Assembly (NCBI GenBank): GCA_947178195.1
Contig: CAMWXM010000162.1
Location: 1 to 6,684, forward strand
Length of the DNA: 6,684 bases
DNA from: an uncultured Ruminococcus sp.
Lineage (GTDB): Bacteria; Bacillota; Clostridia; Oscillospirales; Ruminococcaceae
Direction: 5' to 3'
Part shown: one piece after another, positions 1 through 6,002 of the stretch
Layout: each line of letters begins with the position of its first letter
Numbering within the stretch: position 1 is the stretch's first letter
The notes under the pieces: model-generated
What the model saw: the letters and a program-made list of their open reading frames with translations, nothing else
Databases searched by the model: none
Told to the model about the DNA's origin: nothing
Program-made: the position numbers and the translations under genes

Positions 1-80
1 AAATATTTGTGCATATTGCTATATAGCATCTCATAATCACATCATAAAAAATAGCTTTACACCCATAAACTCAAAACTCC

Positions 81-102
81 GTAAGGGTACGGTAAGGGTA
101 TG
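81..102. repeat. tandem direct repeat, two 11-bp copies
   Basis: GTAAGGGTACG (81-91) is followed directly by GTAAGGGTATG (92-102), matching at 10 of 11 positions. The units are G-rich on the plus strand in an otherwise AT-rich spacer. Short direct repeats next to a tRNA gene can be binding sites for a tyrosine recombinase, but that is only an analogy here. Confidence 0.75.
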
Positions 103-123
103 AAATCACATTTTGATTCATAC
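98..123. repeat. inverted repeat (hairpin with one bulged base)
   Basis: GTATGAAATCA (98-108) pairs with TGATTCATAC (114-123) over ten base pairs with a single bulged A, around a 5-nt loop (109-113). The left arm shares bases with the second copy of the 11-bp repeat. No T-run follows on the minus strand, so it is not a standard terminator in that direction. On the plus strand an A-rich tract follows. Confidence 0.6.
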
Positions 124-127
124 AAAC

Positions 128-167
128 AAAAAAATATCCTCGTAAACAACGTATTTACGAGGATTTT

Positions 168-168
<1 letters not shown>
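128..168 (-). terminator. Rho-independent terminator of the tRNA-fMet gene
   Basis: A perfect 11-bp stem (ATCCTCGTAAA at 136-146 with TTTACGAGGAT at 154-164) surrounds a 7-nt loop (147-153). On the minus strand the stem is followed by one A and seven T (128-134), which is the standard intrinsic terminator layout, starting 4 bases after the encoded CCA of the tRNA. A T-run also follows the stem on the plus strand (164-168), so it could work both ways, but no plus-strand gene ends here. Confidence 0.9.
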
Positions 169-244
<76 letters not shown>

Positions 245-257
245 ACATACATTATCA

Positions 258-276
258 TTAAGTACCAAGTACTTAA
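258..276. repeat. perfect palindrome at the tRNA-fMet start site
   Basis: TTAAGTAC (258-265) and GTACTTAA (269-276) form perfect 8-bp arms around a 3-nt centre (CAA). The predicted transcription start, about 7 nt past the -10 box, is near 272, so the palindrome covers +1 and the first part of the leader. It could be an operator, a leader hairpin removed during 5' processing of the tRNA, or chance in AT-rich DNA. I see the symmetry; the role is unknown. Confidence 0.7.
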
Positions 277-278
277 AT

Positions 279-307
279 ATTATATCACAAATAAAGACCT
301 TTGTCAA
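279..307 (-). promoter_or_regulatory. consensus sigma-A promoter of tRNA-fMet
   Basis: On the minus strand TTGACA (302-307) and TATAAT (279-284) are both perfect consensus hexamers with the ideal 17-nt spacer. The -10 box is also preceded by TGA, an extended -10 motif. A run of seven A (311-317 on the minus strand) sits just upstream of -35 and resembles a proximal UP element. Transcription should start near 272, giving a leader of about 28 nt before the mature 5' end at 244. Such a strong promoter fits a stable RNA gene needed in large amounts. Confidence 0.95.
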
Positions 308-317
308 GAGTTTTTTT

Positions 318-353
318 GAAATAATCCGCACAAATTTTTATGCGGATTATTTC
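318..353 (-). terminator. long hairpin at the end of clpX, probable terminator
   Basis: GAAATAATCCGCA (318-330) and TGCGGATTATTTC (341-353) are perfect 13-bp arms around a 10-nt loop. The arm nearest clpX takes in two bases of its TGA stop codon (352-354). On the minus strand the stem is followed by seven A, not T, so it is not a textbook intrinsic terminator. If only the GC-rich inner stem forms, the next bases (TTATTTC) give a partial U-tract. It may stop transcription of tig-clpP-clpX or protect the mRNA 3' end. The tRNA promoter begins 10 bases further on. Confidence 0.6.
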
Positions 354-1641
354 AGCTTGCCTCAATTGCCTGTTCCAGGTGATTTCTTTTTCTTTTCATT
401 TCGAGTATAGGTTGTTGTTCGCCTCTTACCGAAGCGGCAGTAATAGTAATAGCCGAGATATCTGGATCAGAAGGTGCCTTAAACATTGAATCCATCAATA
501 CTTCTTCAATTATAGCTCTAAGACCACGAGCGCCTGTTTTTTGTTCTATGGCCTTATGAGCGATTTCAACAAGAGCTTCTTTTTCGATTTTAAGATTTAT
601 CTTATCAAATTCAAACAATTTTTTATATTGTTTAAGCAAAGCATTTTTTGGTTCTGTGAGTATTTTAATAAGAGCATCTTCATCCAATTCATCCAAAACG
701 GTAATGATCGGAAGACGTCCCACAAGCTCAGGAACGATACCAAATTTAACAAGATCCTGTGAAATAACCTTATGAAAAATATTTTTTGTCATTTCCTTTT
801 TAGAGTTTACTTCTCCGCCGAATCCAAGAGACGAAGAATTAATTCTTTTAAGGATAGATTTTTCAAGTCCGTCAAAAGCGCCACCACAAATAAATAAGAT
901 ATTTTTTGTATTTATCTGTATAAACTCCTGATTAGGGTGCTTTCTTCCGCCCTGAGGCGGAACATTTGAAACAGTTCCTTCAATTATTTTAAGCAAAGCC
1001 TGCTGAACTCCCTCACCGCTTACATCTCTCGTAAGCGAGGTATTCTCTGATTTTCTTGATATTTTATCAATTTCATCAATATAAATAATACCTCTTTCAG
1101 CAGCTTCAATATCAAAATCAGCAGCCTGAATAAGTCTCAGCAAAACATTTTCAACATCATCACCTACATATCCCGCTTCAGTAATAGTTGTTGCATCTGC
1201 AATCGCAAACGGAACATCGAGTATTTTTGCAAGAGTTGAAGCCAGAAAGGTTTTTCCGACTCCCGTAGGTCCAAGAAGAAGTACATTACTCTTCTGAATA
1301 TCAACATCATCGCTGTCGTCGCTCTGATTGATAATTCTCTTATAATGATTATAAACCGAAACTGCCAGAGTTATTTTAGCCTTATCCTGACCGATAACAT
1401 ATTCATCAAGAACGGCCTTTATCTCTGCCGGCGTCAGAAGATTTATAGTAGTGTTTTCCGTATGTCTGCTCCTGTTGTCTGGTTTGCGTGATTTTGTTTT
1501 GTTAAGAGGTCCGGCAAGCAATTCATAACAATATACAACACATTCATCGCATATATTTGAGCTGCCAGCAGTAAAGATGCTCTGAACCATATCTTCGCTT
1601 TTTCCGCAGAAATTACAGAATTTAGCTTGTTTGTCTGCCAT
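352..1641 (-). CDS. clpX: ClpX, ATP-dependent unfoldase subunit of ClpXP protease
   Basis: This AAA+ hexameric unfoldase recognises tagged proteins in the cytoplasm, unfolds them with ATP and threads them into ClpP. The 429-residue protein is near the usual 420-425. The N-terminal zinc-binding domain has Cys9, Cys12, Cys31 and Cys34. A variable linker of about 25 residues leads to the AAA+ core, with Walker A GPTGVGKT (124-131), pore loop GYVG (157-160), Walker B with Asp189-Glu190, the RKH loop (233-235), arginine finger Arg309 in VGRL, and sensor 2 in GARGLR (370-375). The ClpP-docking loop reads LGF (272-274), a conservative form of the IGF tripeptide, so it should pair with the ClpP encoded just upstream. 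AAGGAG (1649-1654) lies 7 nt before the ATG and supports the start. It is the last gene of tig-clpP-clpX; no lon gene follows within the 350 bases available. Confidence 0.98.
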   Translation of the reverse strand: MADKQAKFCNFCGKSEDMVQSIFTAGSSNICDECVVYCYELLAGPLNKTKSRKPDNRSRHTENTTINLLTPAEIKAVLDEYVIGQDKAKITLAVSVYNHYKRIINQSDDSDDVDIQKSNVLLLGPTGVGKTFLASTLAKILDVPFAIADATTITEAGYVGDDVENVLLRLIQAADFDIEAAERGIIYIDEIDKISRKSENTSLTRDVSGEGVQQALLKIIEGTVSNVPPQGGRKHPNQEFIQINTKNILFICGGAFDGLEKSILKRINSSSLGFGGEVNSKKEMTKNIFHKVISQDLVKFGIVPELVGRLPIITVLDELDEDALIKILTEPKNALLKQYKKLFEFDKINLKIEKEALVEIAHKAIEQKTGARGLRAIIEEVLMDSMFKAPSDPDISAITITAASVRGEQQPILEMKRKRNHLEQAIEAS

Positions 1642-1688
1642 TTATTTTCTCCTTAACCCATCAGAAAGGTGTATTCCTCATCTTTTGT

Positions 1689-2276
1689 TTATCTGTGACT
1701 GATAACCTTATCAACAAGTCCGTAAGCCTGTGCTTCAGCTGCCGTCATAAAATTATCACGGTCTGTATCACGGCATATCTCTTCATAAGGCTTACCTGTA
1801 TTTTCACTTAATATTCGGTTTAAATTTTCTTTTGTTTTAAGCAGGTTATCTGTTCTTATCTTAATATCAGTAGCCTGCCCCTGAAGTCCGCCTGAGATAA
1901 GCGGCTGGTGTATCATAATTTCACTGTTAGGAAGCGCAAGTCTTTTTCCCTTTGCTCCCGAAGAAAGCAGAAAAGCTCCCATAGACGCTGCAAGACCGAT
2001 ACAAATAGTCGAAACATCGCATTTAATATACTGCATAGTATCATAAATAGCCATACCTGCGGTAACTGAGCCACCCGGACTGTTAATATAAAGACATATA
2101 TCCTTTTCCGGATCCTGACCCTCAAGATAAAGAAGCTGAGCCACCACAAGACTTGCGGTAGTATCGTTTACATCTTCTGAAAGCATAATAATTCTATCGT
2201 TGAGCAGTCTTGAAAAAATATCATAAGAACGCTCGCCACGGCTTGTTTGTTCTACAACATAAGGCACTAAACTCAT
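1689..2276 (-). CDS. clpP: ClpP, proteolytic subunit of ATP-dependent Clp protease
   Basis: This serine peptidase forms a barrel of two heptameric rings in the cytoplasm and degrades proteins delivered by ClpX or another Clp ATPase. It has 195 residues, the usual length. The catalytic triad is intact: Ser98 in GLAASMGAF, His123 in MIHQP, and Asp174 in DTDRDNF, as aligned by eye to the S. aureus enzyme (Ser98/His123/Asp172). The two-residue shift of the Asp comes from an insertion after HQPL (LISGGLQGQ), in the strand that contacts the opposite ring. The start fits the family N-terminus (MSLVPYVVEQTSRGERSYDI). Its ribosome binding site is weak (a GAGAGAG run about 7 nt upstream), unlike tig and clpX. 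The gene lies 77 nt after tig and 47 nt before clpX, which supports co-expression. It is a single standard ClpP; no second paralog is visible. Confidence 0.98.
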   Translation of the reverse strand: MSLVPYVVEQTSRGERSYDIFSRLLNDRIIMLSEDVNDTTASLVVAQLLYLEGQDPEKDICLYINSPGGSVTAGMAIYDTMQYIKCDVSTICIGLAASMGAFLLSSGAKGKRLALPNSEIMIHQPLISGGLQGQATDIKIRTDNLLKTKENLNRILSENTGKPYEEICRDTDRDNFMTAAEAQAYGLVDKVISHR

Positions 2277-2310
2277 ATATATTCTCTCTCACTTTCCAAA
2301 GCAGTCCTCA

Positions 2311-2333
2311 TCATTCGCTAAACACACGAATGA
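2311..2333. repeat. small hairpin in the tig-clpP gap
   Basis: TCATTCG (2311-2317) and CGAATGA (2327-2333) form a 7-bp stem with a 9-nt loop in the 77-nt spacer. No T-run follows on the minus strand, so it is unlikely to be a full terminator. It could be an RNA processing or stability element between the tig and clpP parts of the transcript, or chance. Confidence 0.45.
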
Positions 2334-2345
2334 CAAGGAGCGCAA

Positions 2346-2351
2346 ATTATA
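2346..2351 (-). promoter_or_regulatory. possible internal -10 box before clpP
   Basis: A perfect TATAAT on the minus strand starts 2 nt after the tig stop codon. No good -35 lies 16-18 nt upstream (best reading TAATGA) and there is no extended TG motif. A separate clpP promoter is known in many Firmicutes, so this is a candidate only; if used, it would start near 2339 and give a leader of about 60 nt containing the 2311-2333 hairpin. Confidence 0.25.
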
Positions 2352-2353
2352 GT

Positions 2354-3679
2354 TTATTCGTGATCTTCCTCATTATCTTTATCATCAATTTCTATCGTAT
2401 TATCAACAACAGCATTTTCCTTAACAATTTCAACTGCCCTCATAACTCTGATGTCAGTTACAAAACTGTCCATAGGAATTCTTGCTCTGAGGTCGTCAAG
2501 AGACATATTGTTATCGTCAGCCATTTCCTGAAGACGTTCGGTGATTTCTTCTTCTGTAGGATTAATATTTTCATTATCGGCAATCTTTTCAAGGGCAAGT
2601 CTGAGCTTTACTTCATTTTCCGCTCTTTCCTGGAATGTTTCTCTGAAAGAATCCATATCCATGCCAGTATACTGAAGATAAATATCAACGCTCATTCCCT
2701 GACGTTTAAGACCTGCTTCAAAATTCTGAATAAGTCCATCAATTCTATGATCGAACATACATTTAGGAATAACAGCTTCAGTAGTATCTATTATCTTCTG
2801 AATGATATAATTTTCAAATTCGCTGTCTGCTCTTGATTTAGCTGATTCTTCAAGCTTTGTTCTTATATCGGCTTTCCATTCGTCAACGGTGTCAAATTCT
2901 GTAGTATCCTTGATAAGCTCGTCGTCAAATTCAGGATATTCAGTAGTATTGATACCATTTATCTTTACCTTGAATACTGCGTCCTTACCTGCATATTCCT
3001 CCATCTGGTAATCCTCTGGGAATTTAACATTAATCTCAAACTCTTCATTAATAGAATGACCGCAGACCTGATCTTCAAAACCAGGAATAAACTGTCCGCT
3101 GCCCAGCTTGAGCGGGAAATCATCAGCCTTTCCGCCTTCAAAGGCTTCACCATCAATAAAACCTTCAAAGTCGATAATGACCTCGTCCTTCATTTCGCAT
3201 GCTCTGTCGTCAACAGATACTATTCTTGCATTTCTCTGCTTTACCTGTTCAACAGCTTCGTTTATGTCCTCTTCAGTGATTTCCTTTACCTTTTTAGGAG
3301 CTTTAATGCCCTTATATTCGGCAATTGTGACCTCCGGCTTGGTAATACAGATAGCCTTGTATTCAACACCGTTTTCCATATCTGCCGAAACGACTTCTAT
3401 TCTAGGATTATCAACAAGATCCAGCTCAGCTTCCTTTATAGCGTCAGCCAGCTCGCCAGTGATGAGACTATTTATAGCTTCATCATAGAAAACGCCTTCG
3501 CCATAATATTTTTCAATAAGCTTTCTGCTAGCCTTACCTTTTCTGAATCCCGGAACAGTGATTTGCTTTTTCTGCTTCTGAAAAGCGGCCTCAACTGCCG
3601 CTGAAAAAGCTTCTGCGTCCGCCGTAAAAACCAATTCTGTTGTATTAACGTCAACCTTAGTTGATGATTTTAAACTCAT
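2354..3679 (-). CDS. tig: trigger factor, ribosome-associated chaperone and prolyl isomerase
   Basis: Trigger factor binds at the ribosome exit tunnel, shields nascent chains and speeds cis-trans isomerisation at proline. The 441-residue protein is close to the usual 425-435. Three domains can be read in order. The N-terminal ribosome-binding domain carries the signature loop GFRKGKA (44-50) followed by a helix with KLIEKYYG. The FKBP-like PPIase domain spans about 160-245, with DEVIIDFEGFIDGEAFEGG and GSGQFIPGFEDQ. The helical C-terminal chaperone domain spans about 250-425. The last 20 residues are very acidic (DDKDNEEDHE), a poorly conserved tail. GGAGG (3689-3693) lies 9 nt before the ATG and fixes the start. 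It is the first gene of the tig-clpP-clpX unit, behind its own promoter. Confidence 0.97.
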   Translation of the reverse strand: MSLKSSTKVDVNTTELVFTADAEAFSAAVEAAFQKQKKQITVPGFRKGKASRKLIEKYYGEGVFYDEAINSLITGELADAIKEAELDLVDNPRIEVVSADMENGVEYKAICITKPEVTIAEYKGIKAPKKVKEITEEDINEAVEQVKQRNARIVSVDDRACEMKDEVIIDFEGFIDGEAFEGGKADDFPLKLGSGQFIPGFEDQVCGHSINEEFEINVKFPEDYQMEEYAGKDAVFKVKINGINTTEYPEFDDELIKDTTEFDTVDEWKADIRTKLEESAKSRADSEFENYIIQKIIDTTEAVIPKCMFDHRIDGLIQNFEAGLKRQGMSVDIYLQYTGMDMDSFRETFQERAENEVKLRLALEKIADNENINPTEEEITERLQEMADDNNMSLDDLRARIPMDSFVTDIRVMRAVEIVKENAVVDNTIEIDDKDNEEDHE

Positions 3680-3688
3680 TTTTCAAGT

Positions 3689-3693
3689 CCTCC
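3689..3693 (-). promoter_or_regulatory. ribosome binding site of tig
   Basis: GGAGG on the minus strand, 9 nt before the tig ATG. This near-perfect Shine-Dalgarno sequence is the strongest of the window along with that of clpX, and fits high expression of trigger factor. Confidence 0.85.
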
Positions 3694-3720
3694 AATTAAA
3701 TTTAGGTGCATACCTTTTTC

Positions 3721-3749
3721 ATTATATCATATTAAAAATAATTTTTCCA
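3721..3749 (-). promoter_or_regulatory. extended -10 promoter of tig-clpP-clpX
   Basis: On the minus strand TATAAT (3721-3726) is a perfect -10 preceded by TGA, giving the extended -10 motif TGATATAAT, the same nine bases as in the tRNA-fMet promoter. TGGAAA (3744-3749), 17 nt upstream, matches 4 of 6 bases of the -35 consensus; the extended -10 would make up for this. Transcription should start near 3714, leaving a leader of about 35 nt. I see no CtsR-type heptad repeat or CIRCE element nearby, so heat-shock control is not evident. Confidence 0.8.
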
Positions 3750-3781
3750 CATAAAAATCTGACTTCTACATTTTCTACAAT

Positions 3782-4471
3782 TTACAGGATTTTCAACGGC
3801 TTAAATTGTAAATAATCACCAGATATTAATTGATAATTTACACCGTCACGCTGACCATTTACAGCATTTTTTATAGATTGCCCATGCAAATGACCATACC
3901 AGCAGCTTTCAGCGTTATACTTATAAATAACATCAAGAATATCATAATTACAGCTGTTTCCGTAAACCGGAGGATAGTGCAGAAAAATCAATGGCTTTAA
4001 ATTTTCTTTCAATGCCTGTTCAATGGAAGCGGCAAGCCTCCCCGCCTCTCTTGCAAGCACCTTAGCATCTGCCGGTTCTCCGGGCATATTGACCCAGCCC
4101 CTCGTACCGCAGATACCGTAATTTTCATACCCATAGCAATTATTATGCAGAATATAAATACTTCCGAATCCCCATGAAGCCAGTGTATCCTCCATTTTCT
4201 TTTTTGAAGTCCACCAGTAATCATGATTGCCTTTAAGAATAATTTTTCTTCCCGGCATTTTTTCGATCCACTGAAAATCCTCGTAAGCGTTTTCCATTTT
4301 AAGAGTCCACGAAATATCTCCTGCAAGAACTATCGTATCTTCCGGCGAAACAAGAGCCTTCCAGTTTTCCTCAAGCAGCTCCATATAGTTTTCCCAGCCG
4401 CCAAAAATATTCATACTCTTGTTTTTCACGCTTATTGCAAGATGAAGATCGCCTATTGCATAAAGAGCCAT
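3782..4471 (-). CDS. calcineurin-like metallophosphoesterase (COG1768-like), substrate unknown
   Basis: This is a predicted two-metal phosphohydrolase. The 229-residue protein has the full motif set of the family in order: GDLHL (Asp8, His10), GDISW (Asp52, which should bridge the metals), GNHD (Asn82, His83, the latter a likely catalytic acid), LHYPP (His165) and GHLHG (His194, His196). No signal peptide or membrane segment is visible, so it should be cytoplasmic. The compact form, with a Trp-rich stretch after GNHD (DYWWTSKKK) and the TRGWVN motif near 123-128, recalls the COG1768 predicted phosphohydrolases, whose substrate is not known to me. The ATG begins 2 nt after the thrC stop (TAATAATG) and no good Shine-Dalgarno is near, so translation is probably coupled to thrC. 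The thrC neighbourhood does not by itself reveal the substrate. Confidence 0.9.
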   Translation of the reverse strand: MALYAIGDLHLAISVKNKSMNIFGGWENYMELLEENWKALVSPEDTIVLAGDISWTLKMENAYEDFQWIEKMPGRKIILKGNHDYWWTSKKKMEDTLASWGFGSIYILHNNCYGYENYGICGTRGWVNMPGEPADAKVLAREAGRLAASIEQALKENLKPLIFLHYPPVYGNSCNYDILDVIYKYNAESCWYGHLHGQSIKNAVNGQRDGVNYQLISGDYLQFKPLKIL

Positions 4472-4473
4472 TA

Positions 4474-5967
4474 TTAAAGACCGAGTTCCTTCATAACGAA
4501 GCTGTTCATTTCTGATTTGTCAATAGAGCCTGTGAATCTTCTTTCACGGTTTTTCAGGTCAGCAAGAGCTGCCGGAACAGGAATATCTGAAAGTTCAGCA
4601 AGTCTGTCTACCATATCGTATTCGTCAAGGTCTGATTTTTTACCCTCGACAGCTTCTAAAACGCTTGCGCTGAATTTATAAGGGCTTGCCGTTGAAGCTA
4701 TCAGAGTTTTTGTATTATCGCCTGTTTCCTTTTTATAGTCCTCATAAACTTTTACTGCAACCGCCGTATGTGTGTCGCATGTATAGGAGTATTTTTCATA
4801 GATGTCATGAATAGTAGCCTTTGTCTGTGCATCATCACAGTAACCACCATAAAATTCTTCTTTAAGAACTTTCTTGACCTCGTCAGTGACTTCATATCTT
4901 CCGGTCTGGGCAAGGCTTGTAAACCATTCTCTTATCTGAGCGTCATTATGGTCTGTCAGGATATAGAGCAGTCTTTCAAGATTACTTGAAATAAGAATAT
5001 CCATAGACGGCGAACAAGTAGCAAAGAAATCTCTGTTTCTGTCGTAAACGCCCGTTTCAATAAAGTCTGTAAGAACCTTATTGATATTTGAAGCGCAGAT
5101 AAGCTTATTTATCGGCAGTCCCATTTTTTTAGCATAGTAAGCGGCAAGGATATTTCCGAAATTACCTGTAGGAACGACTACGTTTATCTTATCTCCCAGA
5201 TTAATTTCTCCGCTTTCGGCAAGAGAAGCATAGGAAGAGATATAATAAACTATCTGAGGAACAAGCCTGCCCCAGTTGATAGAGTTGGCGCTGGAAAACA
5301 TAAGTCCTGCATCGCTCATTTTTGCCTTTATGTCCTTGTCGGTAAAAATAGCTTTTACACCGTTCTGACAGTCGTCAAAGTTGCCCTTTAAAGCGCATAC
5401 TCCCACGTTAGAACCAAGCTGGGTAGTCATCTGCCTTTTCTGCATAGGGCTTACGCCGTCCTCAGGGTAAAATACTAAGATCTGAGTTCCCTCGACGTCC
5501 TTAAATCCTTCAAGGGCAGCCTTTCCGGTATCTCCCGAAGTGGCAACAAGAATAACAATCTTCTTGTCAAGGTTTATTTTCTTTACCGATGTTGTAAGAA
5601 AATAAGGAAGTATCTGAAGCGCCATATCCTTGAATGCACATGTAGGACCGTGCCACAGCTCCAGCATATAAGTACCGTCAAAAAGCTGTGAAATCTCCGC
5701 AATGCTTTCTGTTTCAAAATTCTTTGTGCTGTATGCGCTGTCGGTGCAGTATTGTATCTCGGCGTCTGTAAAATCAGTCAGAAACTTCTTGAAAACATAA
5801 GCCGCTCTGCATGAATAACTCATATCCGCAAGATATTTTATCTCGTCGAGGGTAAGTCCGGGTATTGATTCAGGAACAAAAAGACCGCCCTCTTCCGAAA
5901 TACCCTGAGTGATAGCCTCAGCGCTTTCGACTCTGATATTACTGTTTCTCGTGCTTTTATATAACAT
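4474..5967 (-). CDS. thrC: threonine synthase (PLP enzyme)
   Basis: Threonine synthase converts O-phosphohomoserine and water to threonine and phosphate, the last step of threonine synthesis in the cytoplasm. With the start chosen here the protein has 497 residues and is of the long bacterial/fungal type. The PLP lysine is Lys113 in HGPTCAFKDMA; ATSGDTGKAA (142-151) and the glycine-rich cofactor-phosphate loop PTGNFGN (266-272) follow, with SANSINWGR at 226-234. An ATG at 5997 would add ten residues (MPQNGRMERY), but it has no Shine-Dalgarno and lies within a hairpin. The ATG at 5967 has GGAG 6 nt upstream and gives MLYKSTRNSN, the usual beginning of the family. The gene is followed after 2 nt by the phosphoesterase. 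No hom or thrB is in the window, so the homoserine steps must be encoded elsewhere. Confidence 0.97.
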   Translation of the reverse strand: MLYKSTRNSNIRVESAEAITQGISEEGGLFVPESIPGLTLDEIKYLADMSYSCRAAYVFKKFLTDFTDAEIQYCTDSAYSTKNFETESIAEISQLFDGTYMLELWHGPTCAFKDMALQILPYFLTTSVKKINLDKKIVILVATSGDTGKAALEGFKDVEGTQILVFYPEDGVSPMQKRQMTTQLGSNVGVCALKGNFDDCQNGVKAIFTDKDIKAKMSDAGLMFSSANSINWGRLVPQIVYYISSYASLAESGEINLGDKINVVVPTGNFGNILAAYYAKKMGLPINKLICASNINKVLTDFIETGVYDRNRDFFATCSPSMDILISSNLERLLYILTDHNDAQIREWFTSLAQTGRYEVTDEVKKVLKEEFYGGYCDDAQTKATIHDIYEKYSYTCDTHTAVAVKVYEDYKKETGDNTKTLIASTASPYKFSASVLEAVEGKKSDLDEYDMVDRLAELSDIPVPAALADLKNRERRFTGSIDKSEMNSFVMKELGL

Positions 5968-5973
5968 ATATCT

Positions 5974-5977
5974 CTCC
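5974..5977 (-). promoter_or_regulatory. ribosome binding site that decides the thrC start
   Basis: GGAG on the minus strand, 6 nt before the ATG at 5967. It lies downstream of the two other in-frame ATG codons (5997 and 5979), neither of which has a purine-rich sequence at the right distance. Confidence 0.8.
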
Positions 5978-5981
5978 ATTC

Positions 5982-5996
5982 TGCCGTTTTGCGGCA
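5982..5996. repeat. small hairpin just upstream of the thrC ribosome binding site
   Basis: TGCCG (5982-5986) and CGGCA (5992-5996) form a 5-bp GC-rich stem with a 5-nt loop. In the mRNA it ends 4 nt before the GGAG of thrC. It is too short and lacks a T-run, so it is not a terminator; it could affect ribosome access to thrC. Confidence 0.5.
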
Positions 5997-6002
5997 TAAT
6001 TT

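Larger units (their letters stand above)
1..134. other. non-coding stretch with short repeats and palindromes
   Basis: No convincing coding sequence is visible on either strand. The longest readings from an ATG are under 30 codons and have no ribosome binding site. The stretch holds a 12-bp perfect palindrome (TGCTATATAGCA, 17-28), two tandem copies of an 11-bp unit (81-102), and a hairpin-forming inverted repeat (98-123) lying directly against the A-tract of the tRNA terminator. It sits just past the 3' end of a tRNA gene, a common place for integrated elements. No integrase or duplicated tRNA end is visible inside the window, so I leave it unassigned. Confidence 0.6.

Noticed and set aside
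1642..1688. Separate promoter or regulatory element between clpP and clpX
   Set aside because: The 47-nt gap shows only the clpX Shine-Dalgarno; no hexamer pair or hairpin stands out.
2210..2836. Plus-strand 208-codon frame antisense to clpP and tig
   Set aside because: Its translation is rich in Phe, Ile, Asn and Ser as expected from the complement of a real AT-rich gene, and it opposes two genes whose motifs are unmistakable.
3056..3604. Plus-strand 182-codon frame (and a 126-codon Ser-rich one) antisense to tig
   Set aside because: Shadow of tig; no ribosome binding site or recognisable domain, and the sense strand encodes complete trigger-factor domains.
3680..3760. CtsR or CIRCE (HrcA) operator in front of tig
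   Set aside because: No GGTCAAA-type direct repeat and no long CIRCE inverted repeat can be read around the promoter.
3727..3781. Possible terminator between the phosphoesterase and tig
   Set aside because: Only weak A/T pairing (runs of A against runs of T) and a short direct repeat are present; no GC-rich stem with a T-run, so read-through into tig cannot be excluded.
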